Below, piece after piece: positions 17,673 through 26,817 of a DNA stretch of 64,000 bases. The notes beneath the pieces were generated by a model. It searched no databases and was not told where the DNA came from. It saw only the letters and a list, made by a program, of their open reading frames with translations. Made by a program: the position numbers and the translations under genes. Each line of letters starts with the position of its first letter. Position 1 is the first letter of the stretch. The stretch lies in assembly GCA_900215285.1 (NCBI GenBank), contig OCMG01000004.1, positions 868,001 through 932,000 on the forward strand, given 5' to 3'. Source of the DNA: Ensifer adhaerens. GTDB lineage: Bacteria > Pseudomonadota > Alphaproteobacteria > Rhizobiales > Rhizobiaceae.

Positions 17673-19289
17673 TTACTCCCACTTCACCGCCGCCTTCCTC
17701 GGGCTCACCCAGTAGAACCCGCCGGCTGCCACCTTCTGCCACTCGTCCACCACACCATCAGGCCAGATGACGCGGAATTCGACCTCTGTGTCGCCGCCGA
17801 CGCCGAAATGGTGCCAGCCGAGGGAGCCGCCTGCGTGGCCGCCGCCGATCGTGATCTCTCGGCGGAGGATATGGCCATCATGCTTCACCTCGATCCACGA
17901 GCCGATGCCGTCGCGGTTGCCGCCATCATTCTTCAGGCCGATCTCGACGAAATGGCCGGCATCGGGGGTGATGTTGCGCCAGACCTGCGCCGGCTTCCAG
18001 CGATTGGTCACGACGAGATCGACGAGGCCGTCGAGGTTGAAATCAACGAGTGCCGCGCCGCGCGACACATTCATGCTGGCAATGCCGGCCTCCAGCCCCA
18101 TCTCGATGAAATTGCCCTTCGTCGTCTGCACCAGCAGGTCGTTCGGGTCGAGCCTGGCGAAGTCCGGCATTTCGGCGACATTGCCCTTGGCGATGAAGAG
18201 ATCGACGAGACCGTCATTGTTGACGTCCTGGAAATCCGTGTGCCAGGCGGTCGAAGGGTGCCAGTCGCCGCCCGTGTAAGGCCGGTGCGCCGTCACGCCC
18301 TTGGCAAAGGCGATATCCTTGTAGGCGGCCGGCCCCTTCCCGTCCTTCGGCACGGTCACCAGCGCCTGCAGCTTGTTGTCGGCCATGCTGGTCAGGAAAT
18401 ATTCCGGATAACCGTCGAAATCGAGGTCGTAGTTGGCAATGCCCATGCCCCAGATGCGCAGGTATTTCCAGCCTTCCTCCTCGCTATAGAGCACGGGGCC
18501 CTTGCCCGGTTCGACATGCCACATCTGCTCGCGCCCGCCCTTGTAATATTCGCGGTCGTTGGAGACGCGCAAGGACGGCGTGCCCGAGCGGTTCCAGTCG
18601 GTGAAGAGCATGGAGAGCGCGCAATAGCTCGGCGTCAGCGGCAGCGGATTGGCGAATTTCCGCTGCGGCGTGGCGGCCTCCGGCCGATGCAGCCAGTTGT
18701 CGGTGCAGGAGCCCCAGGGCTCCATGTCGGCCTCGGGGTCGATGTAATTGCCGATGGCGATCGTCGGCCAGGTGTTGCCGCGCTCCCAGGTCGCGGCCAT
18801 CGCTGCCGACCACGCCTTTCCGCCCTCGAAGTTCCAGGTCTCGTTGGCGCGCTCGAACTGGCATTTGCCCTTGCCGCGCATGACGATGTTCTCACCAAGT
18901 CGGAGCAGAACGATATCCTTGATCCCGTCGCCGTCGATATCGATGGCGTAGGAGCCGAGCAGATTGTCGACCTCCAGTCCCGATGCCATCGCCTTGAAGC
19001 GGATCGCGCCGCCCTTCCTGCTCTCATTATGGTAGAAGACCGACTTGCCGGAGCCGCCTGGCAACAGCATGTCGGGGAAGCCATCGTCGTCGCAGTCAAA
19101 CGTGGAGACGCCTCCGCCAACCATGAACTCCCAGTCGCCGTCATAGACCGTGCTGACACCGCTTTCGTCCGCCTGTTCCTCCTGGAAGATCGGCGTGACG
19201 GGACGGGGCGGGGGTTCATCCTGCGCCCCCGCCGCCAGTGGCAAAAACAGAAGAAGCGACGAGAGGGCCGAAACTCGGAATCTGTTCAC
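17673..19289 (-). CDS. secreted CRTAC1-like FG-GAP/VCBS repeat protein with ASPIC/UnbV domain
   Basis: 538 residues. It has a signal peptide (MNRFRVSALSSLLLFLPLAAGAQ), then several FG-GAP/VCBS-like calcium-binding repeats seen as DxDxDGxxD motifs (DCDDDGFPDML, DIDGDGIKDIV, DLDFDGYPEYF, DVNNDGLVDLF, DFNLDGLVDLV). It ends with an ASPIC/UnbV domain (GSWIEVKHDG, REITIGGGHAGG, HHFGVGG, WPDGVVDEW). Predicted to be a calcium-binding beta-propeller outside the cytoplasm. The start is GTG, 10 bases after the haloperoxidase stop, so it is probably translationally coupled. The function of the pair is unknown. Confidence 0.87.
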   Translation of the reverse strand: MNRFRVSALSSLLLFLPLAAGAQDEPPPRPVTPIFQEEQADESGVSTVYDGDWEFMVGGGVSTFDCDDDGFPDMLLPGGSGKSVFYHNESRKGGAIRFKAMASGLEVDNLLGSYAIDIDGDGIKDIVLLRLGENIVMRGKGKCQFERANETWNFEGGKAWSAAMAATWERGNTWPTIAIGNYIDPEADMEPWGSCTDNWLHRPEAATPQRKFANPLPLTPSYCALSMLFTDWNRSGTPSLRVSNDREYYKGGREQMWHVEPGKGPVLYSEEEGWKYLRIWGMGIANYDLDFDGYPEYFLTSMADNKLQALVTVPKDGKGPAAYKDIAFAKGVTAHRPYTGGDWHPSTAWHTDFQDVNNDGLVDLFIAKGNVAEMPDFARLDPNDLLVQTTKGNFIEMGLEAGIASMNVSRGAALVDFNLDGLVDLVVTNRWKPAQVWRNITPDAGHFVEIGLKNDGGNRDGIGSWIEVKHDGHILRREITIGGGHAGGSLGWHHFGVGGDTEVEFRVIWPDGVVDEWQKVAAGGFYWVSPRKAAVKWE

Positions 19290-19299
19290 CGCCGATATC

Positions 19300-20625
19300 T
19301 CACTTTTTCGTCTTCAGCGCGTTGACATAGCCGGCTATGCACTCGCCCTGCGTCAGTCCGCGCTCGATGGCCGGGCGGAAGTGGATGCCGCCGTAAAGGC
19401 GCGAGATTGCAGCCTCTTCGGCCGCCGCGCGGAAGTTGGCAAAGTGCCGCGGCTTGATCCCGTCGGCCTCGTGGGTGGCGTCGTCGAAGGCGAGCGCATC
19501 GCCGAAAATATGCGTCATCGCCGCTGCCGCCGCGCCCGATTGCGTGCTGTGGCCGCTCGGATATTCCGGGAAGGGCGGCGTGATCAGGAGCGTATCCCAA
19601 CTGGGATCGATGTTCTTCTTGATATAGGTGACCGGGCGGATGAGATCGAAGACGAATTTCGTGTCCCAGCAGCCGATGAACGAGTCCGAGAGCGCCACGC
19701 CAAGCCGGGCCAGTGTATCGACGGTCGTCGGCAGATCGGCCTTCTTCTGCTCGAGCACGATCAGCGCGATATTCACCCAATGGCCGGGCGGTGTCGGCGA
19801 CAGCATGGGATCGTCCGACCAGAAGCGCGCAATCGTCCGATGCTCGTCCGTCAGGCCTTTGACCGCCGTGTAGACCTCGTGGGCGTCCTTATAGAATTCG
19901 GAATCAGGCTTTTCGCTGAAGGCGGGCGGTTCGGGCAGCCGGCAGGTCGATCCGGCCGGCATGGCCAGCGGCAGAACCTTGCCCCATTCAGGCAGAAGCG
20001 GGGCCTGCTGCTGGCGGATCAGGCTGGTGGGCACCCAATGGCCCGGTTTGTCGGAGACCTTGTAATCGAGCGGAAAGCCCATGTTCTCGACGGTTGCACC
20101 GCCATCGGTCTGCGACCAGTCGAGAACGGCCTTTGAAACCGCCTCGCCATAGGCGCGGCTGCGGGCGACGACGTCCGGCGCAACACCTTGCGACACCTGA
20201 TCGTCCATCTTCTTCGCCATCTTCTTCATGACATGCTGGCCGGTGGGGCCGGTGCGGTCGAAGAAGCGGGTGACGGAAAATTCCATCACCGTATTGAGGA
20301 TCACGGCATCATCATAGGCCGCCCCCTTGTCGCGCGGAGGCAGCGCTTTCAGCCGGTTCAGCTGGCCGGCGAGGCTTTGCAGATTGTCGGAGCCGCTCGC
20401 CACCGCCTCATAGGCCGAAACGCCGATATAGGCGAACGAACGGGCAGCCACCGGTGGGGAATAGTTCGAGGTGTGGCGAACAAGTTCGAGGATCAGCTTG
20501 TACCAGGCCGTCACCACCTGCTGCGGCGCGGTGGCAGCGGCACTCGCGGGCGCGACCGAAACGCTCACAAGACACGAGCACGCTAAAACGAGGCCCAAAA
20601 AGGCCCTTCTCAAAACGACACGCAT
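19300..20625 (-). CDS. vanadium-dependent haloperoxidase-like protein (PAP2 superfamily)
   Basis: 441 residues with a signal peptide (MRVVLRRAFLGLVLACSCLV...). All seven vanadate-pocket residues of fungal chloroperoxidase have counterparts with the correct spacing: K323 and R330 (KFVFDLIRP), S357-G358-H359 (YPSGHS), R409 and H415 (ISRLYGGIH). The enzyme class oxidises halide with hydrogen peroxide, but the same fold also gives phosphatases, so halide activity is inferred. GGGGGAGG before the ATG at 20625 fixes the start; the upstream open frame is not coding. Forms an operon with the CRTAC1-like gene. Confidence 0.85.
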   Translation of the reverse strand: MRVVLRRAFLGLVLACSCLVSVSVAPASAAATAPQQVVTAWYKLILELVRHTSNYSPPVAARSFAYIGVSAYEAVASGSDNLQSLAGQLNRLKALPPRDKGAAYDDAVILNTVMEFSVTRFFDRTGPTGQHVMKKMAKKMDDQVSQGVAPDVVARSRAYGEAVSKAVLDWSQTDGGATVENMGFPLDYKVSDKPGHWVPTSLIRQQQAPLLPEWGKVLPLAMPAGSTCRLPEPPAFSEKPDSEFYKDAHEVYTAVKGLTDEHRTIARFWSDDPMLSPTPPGHWVNIALIVLEQKKADLPTTVDTLARLGVALSDSFIGCWDTKFVFDLIRPVTYIKKNIDPSWDTLLITPPFPEYPSGHSTQSGAAAAAMTHIFGDALAFDDATHEADGIKPRHFANFRAAAEEAAISRLYGGIHFRPAIERGLTQGECIAGYVNALKTKK

Positions 20626-20781
20626 TTTTCCTCCCCCAAGCCGACGCCTGGTCCCGGAAGGACTATCGTTGATTGCGGCCTGAGTGTCCAGCAGGGGAAG
20701 CGGCCGCACATTCGGGACCGCTTCAATCCGAACTTGAAACACTCTAAGACTGCCCCACTGCGTTTTTTGGAGAAAGATCTC

Positions 20782-21492
20782 ATGGTCAGACGGCAAAGCA
20801 GCGAGAAGAAGTTTATCTGCGGCGTCTGCGGCGAAAGCTTTACGCGGCACCAGGGTTTCGGGGCGGATTATGTCCGACCTGAAATCGCCAACCATCTCGA
20901 TACGGATCAGCCCGGCTGGCGCAAATCTGGCTTCATCTGCAAGGCGGATCTGGCCAACGCGCGCCGCCGGTACATAGAAGATCTGATCCGCCGCGAACGT
21001 GGAGAACTCAGTGCGCTCGACCGACAGGTCGTCGATGCGTTGACCCATCACGAGGTGATCGCCCGCGATGTCGAGGAGGACATGGCCGACAACCTCCCCT
21101 TCGGCGCGTGGCTTGCCGACCGTGTCGCCTCCTTTGGCGGGAGCTGGACGTTCATCTCCATCTTCGGCGGCGTCCTGGTCCTCTGGATGGCGTTCAATGC
21201 CGTGAGCATCTTTGCCGCCGAGCGTTTCGATCCCTATCCCTTCATCCTGCTCAATCTCGCCCTGTCCTGCCTTGCCGCGGTGCAGGCGCCGCTGATCATG
21301 ATGAGCCAGCGCCGGCAGGAGGAGAAGGACCGCCAGCGCTCACAAAATGACTACCGGATCAACCTCAAGGCGGAGCTTGAGATTCGACAGCTTCATGAAA
21401 AGCTCGACCATCTGGTGGAGCGGCAGTGGGAGCGCCTGGCAGAAATCCAGGAAGTGCTTCTGGAGCAGATGGAGGACATCAGGCGGCACTAG
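20782..21492 (+). CDS. DUF1003 membrane protein with CxxC knuckle
   Basis: 236 residues. The N-terminus contains ICGVCG, a possible zinc knuckle. The DUF1003 core is two membrane helices (GGSWTFISIFGGVLVLWMAFN and PYPFILLNLALSCLAAVQAPLIMMSQRRQ), followed by a charged helical or coiled-coil tail. Function is unknown. The start at 20782 has GGAGAAAG upstream; an upstream in-frame codon at 20734 is weaker. Divergent from the haloperoxidase operon. Confidence 0.85.
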   Translation: MVRRQSSEKKFICGVCGESFTRHQGFGADYVRPEIANHLDTDQPGWRKSGFICKADLANARRRYIEDLIRRERGELSALDRQVVDALTHHEVIARDVEEDMADNLPFGAWLADRVASFGGSWTFISIFGGVLVLWMAFNAVSIFAAERFDPYPFILLNLALSCLAAVQAPLIMMSQRRQEEKDRQRSQNDYRINLKAELEIRQLHEKLDHLVERQWERLAEIQEVLLEQMEDIRRH

Positions 21493-21542
21493 ACGGCAGC
21501 GAGATCTCAATCTTCCTGTTTGCTCGTTTCGCGCGGGCCGGA

Positions 21543-22550
21543 TCATGCTCCAGCGCCGTCGATCCGGCTCCTGAACCGCGCCGGCGGCTCGCTGTGGAAG
21601 GCGTTCCAAACACGGCGCATGTGGCGGGCCGAGGAAAAGCCGGCGCGTGTCGCGACATGTTCCACCGGCAGATCGGATCCGCTCAACATCTCGGCGGCGA
21701 GGTTGACGCGGATCATGTTGACGTAATCGGTCGCGGCCATGCCTGTCTGCTCGCGGAAGAGCCGCGACAGGTGCCTCTCGCTCAAATGCGCCACGCGGCC
21801 CAGCCGCGCCAGTGACCAATCCGCCGCCGGTTCGGCAACGATGGCGTCCTGCGCACGGTGGATCGCAGGATGGACGTGGTTGCGGCCGGAAAGCCAGGGC
21901 GAGAGTTGCGGATCGTTGCCACTGCGGCGCATGTAGACGACCATCTGGCGGGCAATTGCCAGTGCGGTTGTCGGCGAGATCAACTGGCTGACGATATGAA
22001 GCGCGAGGTCGATACCGGTCGAAATCCCGGCACTGGAAAAGCGGTTGCGATCCTCGACGAACAGCCGGTTGTCGAGCAGTTGCGCCAAGGGGTTGCGTCG
22101 CCCCAATTCCTCCATGCAGGCGGCATGGGTCGTGCAGCGATAGCCATCGAACAGTCCGGCCTCGGCGGCAAGCAGTGCGCCCGAGCAGATGGTGACCAGC
22201 GTCATGCCCGGCTGGAAAACGGTTCGCAGCCAGCGCACGATTCGGGCAAGTGCCTGTGCGTTTCTCTCGCGCACGGCGGAAGCCGTCAGGCTGCCGGAAA
22301 TGAGGATCCATGCGTTATCCGGCAATTTTTCGGGCAGGTCCGTAAGACCGGAGACAGTCAGGCCGATCGAGGTCGCCTGTTCCGGTGCGGGTGCGACATA
22401 AACATAGTCGAAGCGCACTGCGGTCTGCTCCAGATTGGCCCGGCGGAACACTTCCATCGGGCCGGCAACGTCGAGCATCAGCGTATCCGGTGGCAGAACC
22501 ACGAACATCGGAATGATGCGGGTATCGTTGCCGGCGCTCCGATCCATCAT
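21543..22550 (-). CDS. GlxA-family transcriptional regulator (DJ-1/PfpI plus AraC)
   Basis: 335 residues. The N-terminal DJ-1/PfpI-like domain carries the nucleophile-elbow region TICSGALLAAEAGL, and the C-terminus is an AraC-type DNA-binding domain (LARLGRVAHLSERHLSRLFREQTG; VEHVATRAGFSSARHMRRVW). GlxA regulators commonly control amide or amine catabolic genes. The start ATG overlaps the stop of the upstream isochorismatase gene (ATGA), so the two are one operon and the hydrolase is a natural candidate for what it senses or controls. Confidence 0.92.
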   Translation of the reverse strand: MMDRSAGNDTRIIPMFVVLPPDTLMLDVAGPMEVFRRANLEQTAVRFDYVYVAPAPEQATSIGLTVSGLTDLPEKLPDNAWILISGSLTASAVRERNAQALARIVRWLRTVFQPGMTLVTICSGALLAAEAGLFDGYRCTTHAACMEELGRRNPLAQLLDNRLFVEDRNRFSSAGISTGIDLALHIVSQLISPTTALAIARQMVVYMRRSGNDPQLSPWLSGRNHVHPAIHRAQDAIVAEPAADWSLARLGRVAHLSERHLSRLFREQTGMAATDYVNMIRVNLAAEMLSGSDLPVEHVATRAGFSSARHMRRVWNAFHSEPPARFRSRIDGAGA

Positions 22551-23113
22551 GCGGCCTTCTTCTCGGCAAGCCCGGCGAGCGCCTCATCGACGGTAACGAT
22601 CCGTGCAAACCGGGTTGCGAGCACGAGTTCGGTGCGCCTGACAATGTCTGCCTGGCTGAACAGCGTGCCGTCGGCATGCTGCATGGGGAAGGTGAAGGTC
22701 GCTTCGCTGACGAAATCCACAGTCCAGCCGAGATCGGATGCGTGACGCGTCGTCGTCTCGCAGCATTGCTCAGTCCGGATGCCGGAGATGATCAGGCGGT
22801 TGATGCCGTTGCGCGTGAGCCAGATATCGAGACCCGTGCCGGCAAGCGCGGAGTGCCGCTCCTTGTAGAAAATGGCGTCCGGCTCGATGGACAGGCCCTC
22901 CATGGTGCGCACCAGACCGCCATTCCGGTCGAAGGCGGAGCCGGCGCGCGTGTGGAAGATCTGCACGACAGGAATGCCCGCGGCCTTTGCGCCGTCGATC
23001 AGCTGCTGCTGGCGCGCGAGATAGACCTCCAGGCCATTCGCATTCCAGTAGGGCATGTGGCGAAACGATTCCTGGACGTCGATGACGATCAGCGCGGTGT
23101 CAGCATGGGACAT
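22547..23113 (-). CDS. isochorismatase-family cysteine hydrolase
   Basis: 188 residues with the family triad: Asp in LIVIDVQESF, Lys in FYKERHSA, Cys in IRTEQCCETTTRHA. Members hydrolyse amides such as nicotinamide or N-carbamoyl compounds, or isochorismate; the substrate here is unknown. The start at 23113 has AAGGAG upstream. Translationally coupled to a GlxA-family regulator. Confidence 0.9.
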   Translation of the reverse strand: MSHADTALIVIDVQESFRHMPYWNANGLEVYLARQQQLIDGAKAAGIPVVQIFHTRAGSAFDRNGGLVRTMEGLSIEPDAIFYKERHSALAGTGLDIWLTRNGINRLIISGIRTEQCCETTTRHASDLGWTVDFVSEATFTFPMQHADGTLFSQADIVRRTELVLATRFARIVTVDEALAGLAEKKAA

Positions 23114-23338
23114 TTTCTGCTCCTTCAATTGCAGTTGATAGTCGCAGGATACCGCCAATCTCAAGGCAAAAAAGACCGGATGCGGACGAGGAGCGGACAA
23201 ATCCGGCCATGGAATGCCGTCTGGCTGCGCCGATGTCAAAAAAGCTTCACATTCCGACATCTCGACTCCTTGCCCGCACCTCGCTTACACAGCCCCCAGC
23301 CGCGCCGCGTTCACCTGATCCCTGAACGGATATCCGAC

Positions 23339-24331
23339 ATGCATCTTCCCGCCTCGCAAATACCCGGCCTCGTGTGGGCCTACCATCTTCAAGAAGGCTC
23401 GCTCGCCGCTCGCGCGCTGCCGGACGCCGAGGTCAAGGCGCTGCCGGCGGACGGCTTCTTCTGGTTTCACTTCTCGCTGGCCGATGCGCGCCTGCCAGCG
23501 TTTCTGGAAAGTCTCGGCGTGCTTCCGGAAGCGGCGCTTGTTGCCCTCACGACCCATGAGACCCATCCCTCGGTCAATGTCGATGAAGGCTATCTCTATG
23601 GAACGCTCGTCGACTACCAGCGCGATTTCGACCAGAGCACGCGTGAGATCGGCTTCCTTCACTATGCAGTCTTTGGCCGCTTCATCGTGACTACACGACT
23701 TCATCCGCTGGCCAGCGTCGACAGTGTGCGCTTCGCGGTGGAGAAGTCGCCGGGCAAGTTCGACAATCCGATCGATATCTTCGAGCAGATCGTGGCCAAC
23801 TTCCAACGCTCGCTCTTCGGTCTCGTCAAGGAGATCACGGCAGACCTCAACGTCATAGAGGATGCCGTCTATTCCAACCGTGATCCTTTGAAGCATCAGA
23901 AGGAGTTGCAGCCTTTGCGCCGCTCCATCGTGCGCCTGCACCGCCACATGCGCACGCTTCTGACCGCCATGCGCCACGCCGCAGCCGCCGATGAGGACGA
24001 GATGCCGGATGGTTTTGCCGACGTCTCGGCGCGCAGCACCAGCCGGCTGGAGGCCGCAGGTCACGAGGTCGACGCGCTGCAGGAGCGTGCGCGCCTGTTG
24101 CATGAAGAGGTGAATTCCCTCACCTCGATCGAGACCAACCGCCACCTCTACATCATGTCGGTCATGACGGTGCTGATCATGCCGCCGACGCTCGTCACCG
24201 GCTTCTTCGGCATGAACACCGGCGGGCTCCCGTTCCAGCACGACGAAGCGGGCACGATCTCCGCCTTCGGCGCGATCGGCGTGTCGGTGCTGCTGGCCTG
24301 GTGGTTGCTTCGCCGCGCCGGGATCTTCTGA
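23339..24331 (+). CDS. CorA-family divalent metal transporter, ZntB-like
   Basis: 330 residues. A long cytoplasmic alpha/beta and helical domain is followed by two C-terminal membrane helices with the GMN signature between them (VTGFFGMNTGGLPF). The GMNTGG context resembles ZntB, which exports or imports zinc, rather than classic CorA magnesium channels. The ATG at 23339 fits family length; the open frame continues upstream without homology. Convergent with an aldo/keto reductase 7 bases away. Confidence 0.9.
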   Translation: MHLPASQIPGLVWAYHLQEGSLAARALPDAEVKALPADGFFWFHFSLADARLPAFLESLGVLPEAALVALTTHETHPSVNVDEGYLYGTLVDYQRDFDQSTREIGFLHYAVFGRFIVTTRLHPLASVDSVRFAVEKSPGKFDNPIDIFEQIVANFQRSLFGLVKEITADLNVIEDAVYSNRDPLKHQKELQPLRRSIVRLHRHMRTLLTAMRHAAAADEDEMPDGFADVSARSTSRLEAAGHEVDALQERARLLHEEVNSLTSIETNRHLYIMSVMTVLIMPPTLVTGFFGMNTGGLPFQHDEAGTISAFGAIGVSVLLAWWLLRRAGIF

Positions 24332-24338
24332 GACGGGG

Positions 24339-25289
24339 TCAGGCGCCCGCCGCGTCGAGGCGGGCGATGGCCTGAGGTTCAAGCTTCAGGGACGCGGCCC
24401 TTCTCAGGCTCTCGAGTTGCGAAAGGCTCGTCGCGCTGGCAATTGGCGCCGTCACGCCGGGCTTGACCAGCAGCCAGGCAATGGCGATCTCCGCCGGGGT
24501 CGCGCCGGTTTCACCTGCCACCATTTGCAGCGCATCGAGAATGCGGCTGCCCTTGTCGTTCAGATAGGCTTTCATGCCGCCGCCGCGCGCCTTGCCCTCA
24601 GCATCCGCCAGCGTGCGGTACTTGCCACTGAGAAAGCCGGAGGCGAGGCTGAAATAGGTGATGACGCCGATGTCCTCGGCAACGCAAAGATCGGCGAGCG
24701 GGCCCTCGAATTTGTCGCGTGTGTAGAGATTGTATTCAGGCTGCAGAACGTCATAGCGCGGCAACCCCTTGTCTCTGGCCACTTCAAGCGATTCGCCGAG
24801 CTGGTTGGCATCGAGGTTCGAGCAGCCGATCGCGCGGATCTTGCCAGCCTTTTTCAGCGCATCAAAGGCGGCAAGCGTCTCCTCGTAAGGCGTCTCCGAA
24901 TCCGGCCAGTGCGAAAGGTAGAGATCGATATAATCCGTCTGGAGCCTTTTCAGCGAATCCTCGACGGCATGGTTGATCCAGTCAGCCTTCAGCCCCTTGT
25001 TCCCATTGCCCATGTCGGAACCGACCTTGGTGACGATGATCACATCTTCGCGCTTGCGCCCGCTCTGCTTAAGCCACTTGCCGATGATCGTTTCGGACTC
25101 GCCGCCCTTGTTGCCCGGTGCCCAGGACGAATAGACATCCGCCGTGTCGATCGTGTTGAAGCCGGCGTCGAGCCAGCCATCGAGCAGCGCAAACGAGGTC
25201 TTTTCGTCGGCGGTCCAACCGAAAACGTTGCCGCCGAAGACGACGGGCGAGATGTCGAGGCCGGTGCGGCCGAGCTTGCGCTTCTGCAT
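24339..25289 (-). CDS. aldo/keto reductase
   Basis: A 316-residue NADPH-dependent oxidoreductase with a TIM-barrel tetrad: Asp and Tyr in DTADVYSSW, Lys in IVTKVGSD, His in LYLSHWPD. Resembles general stress-type reductases (YajO/GSP69 group); the substrate is unknown. GGAG five bases before the ATG at 25289 supports the start. Divergent from a Gfo/Idh/MocA oxidoreductase gene. Confidence 0.92.
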   Translation of the reverse strand: MQKRKLGRTGLDISPVVFGGNVFGWTADEKTSFALLDGWLDAGFNTIDTADVYSSWAPGNKGGESETIIGKWLKQSGRKREDVIIVTKVGSDMGNGNKGLKADWINHAVEDSLKRLQTDYIDLYLSHWPDSETPYEETLAAFDALKKAGKIRAIGCSNLDANQLGESLEVARDKGLPRYDVLQPEYNLYTRDKFEGPLADLCVAEDIGVITYFSLASGFLSGKYRTLADAEGKARGGGMKAYLNDKGSRILDALQMVAGETGATPAEIAIAWLLVKPGVTAPIASATSLSQLESLRRAASLKLEPQAIARLDAAGA

Positions 25290-25452
25290 GGAAAACTCCG
25301 GAGGCTTGGGTTGATAAGGATGCCGAAATGAATGTAGTCGGCCAACGAGCCCGATCAAGACGGTGACCCGCATTTAACGCCCGCCGAAAGCGATTGCGCA
25401 ACGTGCCTCAATTTTCTACCAATCGGGAAAACCCAACGAGGAGAGAGACCCC

Positions 25453-26439
25453 ATGCTGCGCTTCGGAATCATATCGACCGCCAAGATCGGTCGTGAACTG
25501 GTCATCCCGGCGATCCAGGACGCTGAAAACTGCGTCGTTGCCGGCATTTCGAGCCGCGACAGGGACCGCGCCGAAGCGCTTGCCGCCCGGTTTTCCATTC
25601 CGCATGTCTTTGCCTCGCACGAGGAAATGCTCAGCTCAGACCTGATCGATGCGGTCTACATTCCGCTCCCGACGTCACAGCATGCCGAATGGGCGATCAA
25701 GGCGGCCGATGCCGGCAAGCACGTGCTTTGCGAGAAGCCGATTGCACTCAAGGCAGAGGAGATCGACGGCATCATCGCCGCGCGCGACCGCAACAAGGTT
25801 CTCGTGTCCGAGGCCTATATGGTCACCTATTCGCCGGTGTGGCGGCGGGTGCGCATGCTGATCGCCGAAGGCGCGATCGGCAAGCTGCGCCATGTGCAGG
25901 GCGCGTTCACCTATTTCAACCGTGACCCTGGAAATATGCGCAACATCCCGGAACTTGGCGGCGGCGGCCTGCCGGACATCGGCGTCTACCCCGCGATCAC
26001 GACCCGCTTCTCGACCGGCAAGGAGCCGATTCGGGTGCAGGCAACCACGGAACGCGACCCGCAATTCGGCACCGACATCTATTCCTCGGTGCGCGCCGAT
26101 TTCGGCGATTTCGAGCTGAGCTTCTACATCTCCACCCAGCTCGCCGCCCGCCAGATCATGGTCTTCCACGGCACGGACGGGTTCATTGAAGTCAAGTCGC
26201 CCTTCAACGCCGACCGATACGGTGCGGAGGAAATCGAGGTGACGAATGTGAACCACGCCGAATCCCGCCACTACCGTTTCCAGGACGCCCGCCAGTATCG
26301 CCTCGAAGCCGAAGCCTTTGCTCGTGCGGCGCAAGGTGAGGAAGCGGAGGTCGTCACGCTCGAAAGTTCGAAAAAGAACCAGCTGTTCATCGACGCGATC
26401 TACCGCGCCAGCGAGAGGGACGGCTGGGAGACGGTGTGA
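25453..26439 (+). CDS. Gfo/Idh/MocA-family oxidoreductase
   Basis: A 328-residue NAD(P)-dependent sugar or inositol dehydrogenase-type protein with an N-terminal Rossmann motif ([12 protein letters not shown]), the conserved EKP ([10 protein letters not shown]) and a C-terminal beta-sheet domain. Closest in pattern to D-xylose dehydrogenase or dimeric dihydrodiol dehydrogenase-like members. GAGGAGAGA precedes the ATG. The substrate cannot be assigned. Confidence 0.92.
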   Translation: MLRFGIISTAKIGRELVIPAIQDAENCVVAGISSRDRDRAEALAARFSIPHVFASHEEMLSSDLIDAVYIPLPTSQHAEWAIKAADAGKHVLCEKPIALKAEEIDGIIAARDRNKVLVSEAYMVTYSPVWRRVRMLIAEGAIGKLRHVQGAFTYFNRDPGNMRNIPELGGGGLPDIGVYPAITTRFSTGKEPIRVQATTERDPQFGTDIYSSVRADFGDFELSFYISTQLAARQIMVFHGTDGFIEVKSPFNADRYGAEEIEVTNVNHAESRHYRFQDARQYRLEAEAFARAAQGEEAEVVTLESSKKNQLFIDAIYRASERDGWETV

Positions 26440-26442
26440 CGC

Positions 26443-26817
26443 CTATTTCCCGAAGACGAAGCGGGAATATCCGAAATAGGAAAACACCATCGCCACGCCC
26501 GAGCCGATGGCTGCAGCGACGACGGGCCAGAGCGACGGCCAGATCAGCAGGCAGAGCGAGTAGCTGCCGTAGTTGACCAGCGCCGCCAGAATGCCGATCA
26601 GACCGTAACGGGCGCCCTCGGAGGCGAGGTTGCGGTTTGAGCGGCCAAAGGTGAAGGTGCGGTTGATGGTCCAGGTATAGGCCATGGCCGTGGCAATCGA
26701 CAGCACTCGGGCGACATAGGGTCCCAGCGGCGTCAGCCACAGGACGAGCGACAGCGTTCCGGCGTCGACGAGAAAGCCGGTGCCGCCGGCAAAGCCAAAC
26801 CAGAGAAGCTTTTTCAT
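26443..26817 (-). CDS. GtrA-family membrane protein (putative glycolipid flippase)
   Basis: 124 residues with four predicted membrane helices and the conserved TWTINRTFTF and SYFGYSRFVF motifs of GtrA. Family members are proposed to flip polyprenyl-phosphate-linked sugars across the inner membrane. The ATG overlaps the stop of the upstream glycosyltransferase gene (ATGA), an arrangement that supports supply of the sugar-lipid by the neighbour. Confidence 0.92.
   Translation of the reverse strand: MKKLLWFGFAGGTGFLVDAGTLSLVLWLTPLGPYVARVLSIATAMAYTWTINRTFTFGRSNRNLASEGARYGLIGILAALVNYGSYSLCLLIWPSLWPVVAAAIGSGVAMVFSYFGYSRFVFGK

Noticed and set aside
22676..23338. Long open frame upstream of the CorA/ZntB-like gene (plus strand)
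   Set aside because: It is antisense to the well-supported isochorismatase gene and has no homology; the transporter starts at 23339.
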